Source: Mycolicibacterium iranicum (GTDB taxonomy: Bacteria; Actinomycetota; Actinomycetes; Mycobacteriales; Mycobacteriaceae). From it: a stretch of 64,000 nt of DNA. The notes beneath the pieces were generated by a model. The model made no database searches. It was not told where the DNA came from and saw only the letters and a list, made by a program, of their open reading frames with translations. Both the position numbers and the translations under genes were made by a program. Positions 43,459 to 50,929 of this stretch are shown one piece after another. The stretch is taken from the NCBI RefSeq assembly GCF_001650495.1, contig NZ_LWCS01000019.1, positions 59,229 through 123,228 of the forward strand, in the 5' to 3' direction. Position 1 is the first letter of the stretch, and each line of letters begins with the position of its first letter.

Positions 43459-44994
43459 ATGAGCGAAGACGTCGTTCCCCGCGAAACCGCGCCGGCGGAT
43501 TCAGTCCAGCGCCTCAAGCGAAACGCCGTCGGTACGGTCGGCGTCATCTTCATGGCGGTCGCGACTGCCGCCCCGATCACCGCGATGGTCGGTAACGTCC
43601 CCATCGCTGTGGGCTTCGGAAACGGATCGCATGCCCCGGCCGGTTATCTGGCGGCCACCATCGTGCTCGGCCTGTTCGCGATCGGTTACGCGACGATGGC
43701 CAAGCATATCACCGCGACCGGCGCGTTCTACGGGTACATCTCCCACGGCCTCGGCCGCGTGATGGGCATGGCCAGCGGCCTGATCATCACCATGGCCTAC
43801 ATCGTGTTCGAGGGCTCGCTGATCGGCATCTTCTCCTACTTCTTCGCCGACTTCGCCGCCACGCAGTTCGGGATCACCGTGCCGTGGCTGGTGCCGGCGC
43901 TGCTGATGCTGGTACTGAACTGCGTGCTGACCTACTTCGACGTGAACCTGACCGCCAAGGTGCTGGGCGTCTTCCTGATCACCGAGATCTTCATGCTGTC
44001 GCTCGGCGCTCTGGCCGTGTTGTTCAGGGGTGGCGGCCCTGAGGGTTTCGCGGTCGCGGAGACGCTCAATCCGGTCGGTGCGTTCACGCCGGCGGCGGGA
44101 ATCGTGGGTGCCAGCGCCGGGCTCGGCCTGTTCTTCGCGTTCTGGTCGTGGGTGGGCTTCGAGTCAACGGCCATGTACGGCGAGGAGTCCAAGAACCCGA
44201 AGAAGATCATCCCTCGCGCCACCATGATCGCGGTGCTCGGTGTCGGACTGTTCTACGTCTTCATCTCGTGGATGGCCATCGCCGGTACGGGGCCGCAGAA
44301 AGCCGTTGAGCTGGCCCAGGATTCCGCGACGGCCGGCAACATCTTCTTCGATCCCGTGCAGGCCACCTACGGGGACTGGGCGATTGCGCTGTTCAAGTTG
44401 CTGCTGGTCACCGGTTCGTTCGCGTGCGGTATGGCGTTCCACAACTGTGCGTCGCGCTACCTGTACGCGCTCGGTCGTGAGGGCCTGTCGTCAGGGCTGC
44501 AGAAGACACTGGGCGCCACCCATCACAAGCACGGTTCGCCCTACATCGCGTCCTTCGTCCAGTCGGCGATCACGCTGGTGCTCGTTCTCGCGTTCTTCGC
44601 GGCCGGCATGGATCCCTACGTCCACCTGTACGGCCTGCTCGCCATCCTGGGCACGATGGCGATCCTCATCGTGCAGTCGCTGTGTGCCTTCGCGGTGATC
44701 GCGTTCTTCCACTTCCACAAGAACCACCCATCGAGTGCGCACTGGTTCAAGACGTTCCTCGCGCCACTGCTCGGCGGGGTCGGCATGCTCTACGTCGTGT
44801 ATCTGCTGTGGGTGCACAAGGACACCGCAGCGGGAGCCGCCTCCGGCACGCTGCTGTTCAAGATGACACCATGGATCGTGGTCGGCCTGTTCGCCCTCGG
44901 CGCCGCGATCGCGGTGTACTTCAAGTTCAACGACCCGCGACGCTACGAGCTGATCGGACGGATCGTCTACGAGGACAGCGAAATCCGGGACTAG
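43459..44994 (+). CDS. APC family amino acid/amine permease
   Basis: A 511-residue transporter with about twelve helices. The APC hallmark is the first broken helix, GVIFMAVATAAPITAMVGNVPI, and the consensus FFAFWSWVGFESTAMYGEESKNPKKIIPRA. Both ends are cytosolic. It is divergent from the kinase/PLP operon and 20 bp upstream of the diol dehydratase, so it likely imports the amine (ethanolamine- or 1-amino-2-propanol-like) that the operon degrades. GAAGGGATCGAG precedes ATG 43459. GntR sites at the shared promoter suggest co-induction. Confidence 0.9.
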   Translation: MSEDVVPRETAPADSVQRLKRNAVGTVGVIFMAVATAAPITAMVGNVPIAVGFGNGSHAPAGYLAATIVLGLFAIGYATMAKHITATGAFYGYISHGLGRVMGMASGLIITMAYIVFEGSLIGIFSYFFADFAATQFGITVPWLVPALLMLVLNCVLTYFDVNLTAKVLGVFLITEIFMLSLGALAVLFRGGGPEGFAVAETLNPVGAFTPAAGIVGASAGLGLFFAFWSWVGFESTAMYGEESKNPKKIIPRATMIAVLGVGLFYVFISWMAIAGTGPQKAVELAQDSATAGNIFFDPVQATYGDWAIALFKLLLVTGSFACGMAFHNCASRYLYALGREGLSSGLQKTLGATHHKHGSPYIASFVQSAITLVLVLAFFAAGMDPYVHLYGLLAILGTMAILIVQSLCAFAVIAFFHFHKNHPSSAHWFKTFLAPLLGGVGMLYVVYLLWVHKDTAAGAASGTLLFKMTPWIVVGLFALGAAIAVYFKFNDPRRYELIGRIVYEDSEIRD

Positions 44995-45014
44995 TTCGCA
45001 AGTAGGAGGACGTC

Positions 45015-47255
45015 TTGGCACACGAGTTGGGCAGGTTCCGGGTACTCAACTCGAAGCCGGTCAACCTCGACGGGTTCAGCGTCCCAGATGCCGCGCTCGG
45101 CCTGGTGGCGATGCGCAGCCCCCATGACCCCTCCCCGTCCCTGGTGCTCAGGGGCGGGGAGGTGACTCAGCTGGACGGCAAGGACGCCGGCGACTTCGAC
45201 GTCATCGACGAATTCATCGCCCGATACGGCATCGACCTCGAGGTCGCCGAGGAGGCGATGGGGCTCGACGACATGACGCTGGCGCGGATGGCGGTGGACA
45301 TCAACGTGCCTCGCGCAGAGGTGGTGCGCCTGATCGGTGGCACCACCCCGGCGAAGCTGGCTCGTGTCATCGCGCTGATGTCGCCGGTCGAGATGCAGAT
45401 GGCGATGGCCAAGATGCGGGCGCGGCGCACCCCCAGCAATCAGGCGCACGTCACCAACCAGCTCGACGACCCGTTGCTGATCGCCGCCGATGCGGCCTCG
45501 GCAGTGGCCTATGGGTTCCGTGAGGTGGAGACCACGGTCCCGGTTCTGGGCGATGCGCCGTCGAATGCCGTTGCGCTGCTGATCGGTTCACAGGTCGGGA
45601 CGCCGGGAGCGATGGCGCAGTGTTCGATCGAGGAGGCGCTGGAGCTGCGGCTCGGGCTGCGAGGGCTGACCAGTTACGCCGAGACGATCTCGATCTACGG
45701 CACCGAGCAGGTGTTCGTCGACGGTGACGACACTCCGTTCAGCAAGGCGATCCTGACTTCGGCGTACGCATCGCGCGGGCTGAAGATGCGCGTCACCAGT
45801 GGTGGCGGTGCCGAGGTGTTGATGGGCGCCGCCGAGAAGTGCTCGATCCTCTATCTCGAATCCCGTTGTGTCTCCTTGGCTCGCGCTCTCGGCTCCCAGG
45901 GCGTACAGAACGGGGGCATCGACGGGGTCGGGGTGGTGGCCTCGGTCCCGGAGGGTATGAAGGAGCTGCTCGCCGAGAACCTGATGGTCATGATGCGCGA
46001 CCTCGAATCCTGTGCGGGCAACGACAACCTGATCTCCGAGTCCGACATCCGCCGCAGCGCCCACACGCTGCCGGTGTTGCTGGCCGGCGCCGACTTCATC
46101 TTCTCGGGTTTCGGTTCTATTCCGCGCTACGACAACGCGTTCGCGCTGTCGAATTTCAACTCCGACGACATGGACGACTTCCTGGTGCTGCAACGCGATT
46201 GGGGCGCCGACGGCGGGCTGCGGACCGTACCGCCGGAGCACCTCGAAGCGGTGCGCCGGCGCGCGGCCAAGGCTGTGCAGGCTGTCTACCGAGATCTCGG
46301 CCTGGCCGATTACGACGACGCCCGCGTGGAGGACGTGGTGGCCGCCAACGGTTCCCGGGACCTACCTGCCGGGCACCCGAGGATGGTCGCCGAAGCCGCG
46401 GCGTCGATCGAGGCCAAACAGCTGACGGTGTTCGACGTGATCGCGTCGCTCCACCGGACCGGCTACATTGCAGAAGCCGAGGCCATCGCGACCTTGACGC
46501 GCGAGCGACTCCGCGGTGACCAGCTGCAGACCTCGGCCATCTTCGACGACGAGTTCCGGGTGCTGTCCAAGCTGACCGATCCCAACGACTACATCGGTCC
46601 TGCAACGGGTTACGCGCTGTCCGAACAGCGCCGCGCAGAGATCGACGGCATCCGTCAGGCGCGCAGCGGGGCCGAACTGACGGCAGACCAGGACGAGCAT
46701 GGAGGCCACGTCACCGTCACCGACATCGAGCCTGCGGTGCAGGGCAGCGACCCTCGCGAAGTGTGCATCGGATTGTCACCCGCGTGGGGCCGCAGCGTAT
46801 GGCTGAGCCTGTGCGGGCTGACGATCGGGGAGGTGCTGCGGCAGATCTCGGCGGGCCTGGAGGAAGAGGGCTGCATCGCCAGGACGGTGCGGGTGCGCTC
46901 CACCATCGACGTCGGACTGATCGGGCTGACCGCGGCGCGGCTGTCAGGTTCGGGTATCGGAATCGGATTGCAGGGCAAGGGCACAGCACTGATCCATCGC
47001 CGCGATCTGGCCCCGCTGGCCAACCTCGAATTGTTCAGCGTGGCACCCCTGCTGACCGCGAAAATGTACCGTGAGCTCGGCAAGAACGCCGCCCGCCACG
47101 CCAAGGGCATGGCACCGGTGCCCATCTTCACAGGCGGCACCGACGAGTCGATCTCCGCGCGCTACCACGCCAGGGCGGTCGCCTTGGTCGCACTGGAGCG
47201 TGAGGCCTGCGAGCCGGGACAGCCGCCCATGACTGTGAAGGTGGAACAGCGATGA
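45015..47255 (+). CDS. B12-dependent diol/glycerol dehydratase, fused large and medium subunits
   Basis: A 746-residue fusion. Residues 1 to about 560 are the catalytic alpha subunit: Gln143 and His145 in NQAHVTN, Glu172 in VETTV, GSQGVQNGGI, SESDIRRSAHTLP and SGFGSIPRYDNAFALSNFNS match the PddA substrate and potassium sites. Residues about 575-746 are the medium subunit (GSDPREVCIGLSPAWG, GSGIGIGLQGKGTALIHRRDL). The first ~30 residues of a separate PduD, which carry the microcompartment-targeting peptide, are missing. TTG start with AGGAGGA 4 bp before it. Converts 1,2-propanediol to propanal. Confidence 0.93.
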   Translation: MAHELGRFRVLNSKPVNLDGFSVPDAALGLVAMRSPHDPSPSLVLRGGEVTQLDGKDAGDFDVIDEFIARYGIDLEVAEEAMGLDDMTLARMAVDINVPRAEVVRLIGGTTPAKLARVIALMSPVEMQMAMAKMRARRTPSNQAHVTNQLDDPLLIAADAASAVAYGFREVETTVPVLGDAPSNAVALLIGSQVGTPGAMAQCSIEEALELRLGLRGLTSYAETISIYGTEQVFVDGDDTPFSKAILTSAYASRGLKMRVTSGGGAEVLMGAAEKCSILYLESRCVSLARALGSQGVQNGGIDGVGVVASVPEGMKELLAENLMVMMRDLESCAGNDNLISESDIRRSAHTLPVLLAGADFIFSGFGSIPRYDNAFALSNFNSDDMDDFLVLQRDWGADGGLRTVPPEHLEAVRRRAAKAVQAVYRDLGLADYDDARVEDVVAANGSRDLPAGHPRMVAEAAASIEAKQLTVFDVIASLHRTGYIAEAEAIATLTRERLRGDQLQTSAIFDDEFRVLSKLTDPNDYIGPATGYALSEQRRAEIDGIRQARSGAELTADQDEHGGHVTVTDIEPAVQGSDPREVCIGLSPAWGRSVWLSLCGLTIGEVLRQISAGLEEEGCIARTVRVRSTIDVGLIGLTAARLSGSGIGIGLQGKGTALIHRRDLAPLANLELFSVAPLLTAKMYRELGKNAARHAKGMAPVPIFTGGTDESISARYHARAVALVALEREACEPGQPPMTVKVEQR

Positions 47256-47581
47256 GTGATATCACGCTCGAGAACGCCGTCGACGGCAAGCTCGGGCTGG
47301 GTGATCTTCGGATGGACCCGGCGGTGTTGGCCCATCAGGCGGCCGTCGCGGAGGAGGGCGGCAATCCCCAGCTTGCCGAGAACTTCCGCCGCGCAGCCGA
47401 ATTGGCGACGATCGATGACGAGCAGGTCATGGTGCTGTACGAGGCGCTCCGACCGCACCGATCGACAGCCGCGGAGCTCGAGGAGCTGCGGACGTCGCTG
47501 CTCGCCGGCGGAGCGCCGCGGTGCGCGGCGCTCGTCGAGCAGGCCGCGGCCGTCTACGCTCGCCGCGGTCTTCTGCGTTGA
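47252..47581 (+). CDS. Diol dehydratase small subunit
   Basis: A 109-residue gamma subunit of the PduE/PddC family: TLENAVDGKLGLGDLRMDPAVLAHQAAVAEEGGNPQLAENFRRAAEL, then VLYEALRPHRSTAAELEEL. PduE is normally about 170 residues; the missing part is the N-terminal extension implicated in solubility and encapsulation. ATG 47252 overlaps the fused subunit by 4 bp. Required for the dehydratase hexamer. Confidence 0.92.
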   Translation: MSDITLENAVDGKLGLGDLRMDPAVLAHQAAVAEEGGNPQLAENFRRAAELATIDDEQVMVLYEALRPHRSTAAELEELRTSLLAGGAPRCAALVEQAAAVYARRGLLR

Positions 47582-49290
47582 CCCGCACGGTCGCCGGCAT
47601 CGACATCGGCAACCACACCACCGAGATCATGCTGGCCCGAGTCGAGGGCGATGCCGTCATCACGATGGCCCACGACCAGGCGCCCACCCGGGGACGCAAG
47701 GGGAGCGTGGAATCGCTCCGGGGTGCGGCGGCCCTGCTGCACCGAATCCAGGTCAGCGCAGGGGTGGTCGCCGACGAACTCCTGCTGTCGGCATTGCGGC
47801 CGGTCGACACCGCGACCGCGCCGATACCGCCCGCTTTCTCGCCGTCCTCCCCGGTGCGCAGTTTGCGGCGGCCGGACGCCAGCACCCCGGCGGGTGCTGG
47901 ATACGGTGTCGGACAGCACGTTCGGCTCGTCGACCTCGGTGGGCATCCCGTGTCCGGGCCTGTGGTGGTCTCCGTCGACGACACCACCGACTTCGAAGTA
48001 GCTGCGCGCGAGATCACGTCGTCGATCGAACGCGGCTGGCAGGTGGTCGGTGTGGTGGCCGCGCAGGACGATGCTGTGCTGATCCGCAACCGAATCCCGG
48101 TGGATGTGCCGGTTGTCGACGAGGCGGACGTGACGGGACTGGCACCGGGTGCGCTGGTTGCCGTCGAGGTGGTCGAAGAAGGGCGCGCCTACCGGGCGAT
48201 GGCGGACCCGATCGCGCTGTCGGCGGCACTGCGACTTCCGCCCGGCAGCTTGCGCGAGGTGGCCGAATTCTGCAGGGAGCTGGCCGATTCGGCGGCGATC
48301 GCGGTGACACCGCGCACCGAACCCGCAGTGCCTCCCGCGGCGGACGACGACTGGGTCGACATTCGGGGCGAGGATGGCACGGGCACTGTCACGGTGCGGT
48401 ATACGCCTGCCGAGGCGCACGCGGTCCTGCGCCGCTCGGTACCGGGGCGGGTGACAGGCGTGCGCCTGCGGGCGGTACCTGCTGCGTCCGGCGGGCTCGC
48501 CGTCCACGACGCGTTCTTCACCGACCTGGCGTCGATCGACAACGGCGCATGGCTGCGGCGCGGTGTCGCCGACGCGGTGGGCACGGTGGTGGCATTGCTG
48601 GCCGCCGAAGAAGCGGCCGACGCCGCGGCCGTGCTGACCGATCTGACGGGCCGGCCGGCGCAGACGCTGGCGACAGAACCGGAGGCGGCGGCCTGGGGAG
48701 CGCGCACCACACCGGGGCTGCCTTCCGAATCCTTTGTGTGCGATATCGGCGGCGGCACAGTAGATCTCATCGGACCGCACCAGGCTGTGGTGGCGGCCGG
48801 TGCCGGGGAGTCGATCACCGTAGCCGTCGCTCGGGTGCTCGGCATACCGCGCGCTTTGGCGGAGACCGTGAAGCGCACCCCGGCTGTGCGGGTGGAAGGC
48901 CCACACGTCGCGCACGAAGAGGACGGTCGCAGGGTGTTCCTGGACTCACCGGCATCCTCGGACGCCATCGGCCGGCTGTGCACGCGGGGAAGCGCAGGCC
49001 TTGTGCCGTTCTCCGATCGCCTTGCCGCCGAGGAATGGCGAAGCCTGCGCCTGGCCATCAAGCAGGCGACGGTGGCGGCCAATATCGCCCGATGCCTCGG
49101 AGCATTCGACGACCCGCCCGCCGCGATGGTGCTGGCGGGTGGTGGAGCGCTCGACGACGAGCTGATGCGCACGGTCGGCGAAGCGCTCCGCGGTGTGCCG
49201 GTCGTGGTGGGACGGGCCAACATCGACGGCGTGCACGGCCCGCGGTTCGCGGTAGCCCGCGGGCTGGTCGCTATGTACGCGCGCCGGTAG
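47578..49290 (+). CDS. Diol dehydratase reactivating factor, large subunit
   Basis: A 570-residue actin/Hsp70-like ATPase of the DdrA/PduG family that removes damaged cobalamin from the dehydratase. Nucleotide motifs: AGIDIGNHTTEIMLA at the N-terminus, FVCDIGGGTVDLIGP and MVLAGGGALDDE. The TTG start (TTGA) overlaps the small-subunit stop by 4 bp. No gene for the small partner (DdrB/PduH) follows. Its 3' end overlaps the convergent MBL gene by 20 bp. Confidence 0.92.
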   Translation: MTRTVAGIDIGNHTTEIMLARVEGDAVITMAHDQAPTRGRKGSVESLRGAAALLHRIQVSAGVVADELLLSALRPVDTATAPIPPAFSPSSPVRSLRRPDASTPAGAGYGVGQHVRLVDLGGHPVSGPVVVSVDDTTDFEVAAREITSSIERGWQVVGVVAAQDDAVLIRNRIPVDVPVVDEADVTGLAPGALVAVEVVEEGRAYRAMADPIALSAALRLPPGSLREVAEFCRELADSAAIAVTPRTEPAVPPAADDDWVDIRGEDGTGTVTVRYTPAEAHAVLRRSVPGRVTGVRLRAVPAASGGLAVHDAFFTDLASIDNGAWLRRGVADAVGTVVALLAAEEAADAAAVLTDLTGRPAQTLATEPEAAAWGARTTPGLPSESFVCDIGGGTVDLIGPHQAVVAAGAGESITVAVARVLGIPRALAETVKRTPAVRVEGPHVAHEEDGRRVFLDSPASSDAIGRLCTRGSAGLVPFSDRLAAEEWRSLRLAIKQATVAANIARCLGAFDDPPAAMVLAGGGALDDELMRTVGEALRGVPVVVGRANIDGVHGPRFAVARGLVAMYARR

Positions 49291-49918
49291 GCAGGCCCGC
49301 GATCGCGTGTGCGATGTGACCCCGCCAGTGGCCGGGGTTGATGCGGGTGACCGCCGAATCACCTTGGAACGCACTGGAGATCACGTAGTCCGGCGTCAGG
49401 TCGGCCAGCACGCGCAGGCTGGCGGCAATGGTGTCGGCGTCGCTGGGCTGATGGAAGCCCTCGATGTAGCCTGCCCACCAGTGCCCGTCGGAGCTGCGGA
49501 ACAGCGTGTCCCCGGTGAAGAGATAGCGACCCTCGGCACCGGAGAGCAGGTAGCAGACGCTGCCCGGCGAATGCCCCGGAGTGGGGATGATCTCGATACC
49601 GTTGTCGTCCGTGTGCCTGCCGCTGACCGGTACGTCGACGTGTGCGTGCGCTCGGATGTCGGGGATGTCGTCCTTTGGCGCGCGCAGTGTCGAGCCGAAG
49701 CGGGCGGCGATGCTCTTGAGCGTCGGGCCCGCTTCGTCACGGTGGGACAGGTACTGGTCTCGCACCCCGCCGAGTTCGGCGAGTTCGTCGAACTCCGCGT
49801 CGGTCGCCGGGGAGTAGAACAGCATGTTGGACGGGGTCCACAGATAGGCGTGGGTGGTCAGGCCGGGTAACGGCGAATCGGTCCGGGTCTCCCACAGATC
49901 GCTGAGTACTTGTTTCAT
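49271..49918 (-). CDS. MBL-fold metallohydrolase with degenerate metal motif
   Basis: A 215-residue metallo-beta-lactamase-fold protein. IIPTPGHSPGSVCYLL and YLFTGDTLFRS are the third and fourth metal motifs. The first motif, normally HxHxDH, reads YLSHRDEAGP, so only His and Asp remain, as in some glyoxalase II-like relatives; metal binding may be partial. ATG 49918. It is convergent with the reactivase gene (20 bp overlap) and may be unrelated to the diol pathway. Confidence 0.8.
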   Translation of the reverse strand: MKQVLSDLWETRTDSPLPGLTTHAYLWTPSNMLFYSPATDAEFDELAELGGVRDQYLSHRDEAGPTLKSIAARFGSTLRAPKDDIPDIRAHAHVDVPVSGRHTDDNGIEIIPTPGHSPGSVCYLLSGAEGRYLFTGDTLFRSSDGHWWAGYIEGFHQPSDADTIAASLRVLADLTPDYVISSAFQGDSAVTRINPGHWRGHIAHAIAGLPTGART

Positions 49919-49975
49919 GCACCCAGGCTGCAACCTCAACAATTGTTCAGGTCAAGGCTCAGCCGCGAGGCGGAC

Positions 49976-50851
49976 TCAGCTCAGTTCCGCCAGCTGCTTC
50001 ACCGTGGGGGCGATGCTGTCGATCCACTGAGCCGGCGAGCCGGTCGGCGGGAAGACGATCACCTCGTCGATACCGAGCTTCGCGTAATCGCCCATGAGCC
50101 TGACGAATTCGTCGCGGGTGTCGGGCGCCGGGCTGAGATCGTTCACCATGATGGTCTTGCGAATGGCGTCGTAGTCGCGCGCAGCGTCGTCACAGTGCCC
50201 GCGCAATACGCGCAATTTGTGGGCGACCTCGTCGGGCGAGGTGCCGAACAGGTTGCAGGCGTCGCCGTACTGGGCGACCAGTCGCAGCGTCTTGCGTTCG
50301 CCGCTGCCACCGATGAGCATCTTCGGCTTGTTGATCGGCTGCGGGTTGCACAGCGTCTCCTGCAGTCGGTAGTGCTTACCCTCGAACGGGCCGTTGTTGG
50401 CGGGGTCCCACATCTGGTTGCAGATCTGCAGCGCTTCTTCGAGTCGTTCGAACCGCTCGGCGAGCGGCGGGTAGGGAACTCCGAGGCCGACGTGCTCGCG
50501 CTCGAACCACGCCGCGCCGATACCCAGTACCGCGCGGCCGCCCGACAGCACGTCCACGGTCGTGACGGTCTTGGCGAGCAGGCCGGGGTGCCGGTAGGTG
50601 ACGCCCGTGACGAGCAACCCCAGGCTGATCCGCGAGGTGTGTCCGGCCAGGTACCCGAGCAGCGTGTAGCCCTCCAGCATGTTCGCTTCGGCGGGCAGTC
50701 CGGTCGGTTCGATCTGGAAGAAGTGGTCCATGAACCACAGTGAGTTCGCGCCGGCCGCCTCCGCGGCGGTGCCTACCCGGGCGAGTTCGGGGCCGATCGC
50801 CGTGGTGCCGCCGTCGATGTCGAGGATGGGAATGCTGAGTCCGAGGTCCAT
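49976..50851 (-). CDS. LLM class F420-dependent oxidoreductase
   Basis: A 291-residue luciferase-like TIM barrel. Features: GTAAEAAGANSLWFMDHFFQI near the N-terminus, GLLVTGVTYRHPGLLAKTVTTVDVLSGGRAVLGIGAAWFEREH, and LIGGSGERKTLRLVAQYGDACN, all typical of mycobacterial F420-dependent members. The hydride acceptor is unknown. It shares the strand with the MBL gene (57 bp downstream) and with the arylsulfatase upstream (78 bp). Confidence 0.88.
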   Translation of the reverse strand: MDLGLSIPILDIDGGTTAIGPELARVGTAAEAAGANSLWFMDHFFQIEPTGLPAEANMLEGYTLLGYLAGHTSRISLGLLVTGVTYRHPGLLAKTVTTVDVLSGGRAVLGIGAAWFEREHVGLGVPYPPLAERFERLEEALQICNQMWDPANNGPFEGKHYRLQETLCNPQPINKPKMLIGGSGERKTLRLVAQYGDACNLFGTSPDEVAHKLRVLRGHCDDAARDYDAIRKTIMVNDLSPAPDTRDEFVRLMGDYAKLGIDEVIVFPPTGSPAQWIDSIAPTVKQLAELS

Positions 50852-50929
50852 GCCCGCTATAAGTCGCTATCCGGGGCGGCCATTCCGGTTTGGCAGCAAC
50901 TTGACGACGACGCCGTGAACTGCCACCCG

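Noticed and set aside
43367..45014. A cobalamin riboswitch upstream of the B12-dependent dehydratase
   Set aside because: The permease leader (43367-43458) is too short and shows no B12-box-like sequence, and only 20 bp separate the permease from the dehydratase.
39384..49290. Microcompartment shell protein genes
   Set aside because: I looked for them because of the RMM-type enzymes. Every gene of suitable size in this interval is otherwise accounted for.
47256..49319. A 687-codon plus-strand frame shifted against the small subunit and reactivase
   Set aside because: Repetitive Arg/Gly translation; the in-register frames give PduE-like and DdrA-like proteins coupled by overlaps.
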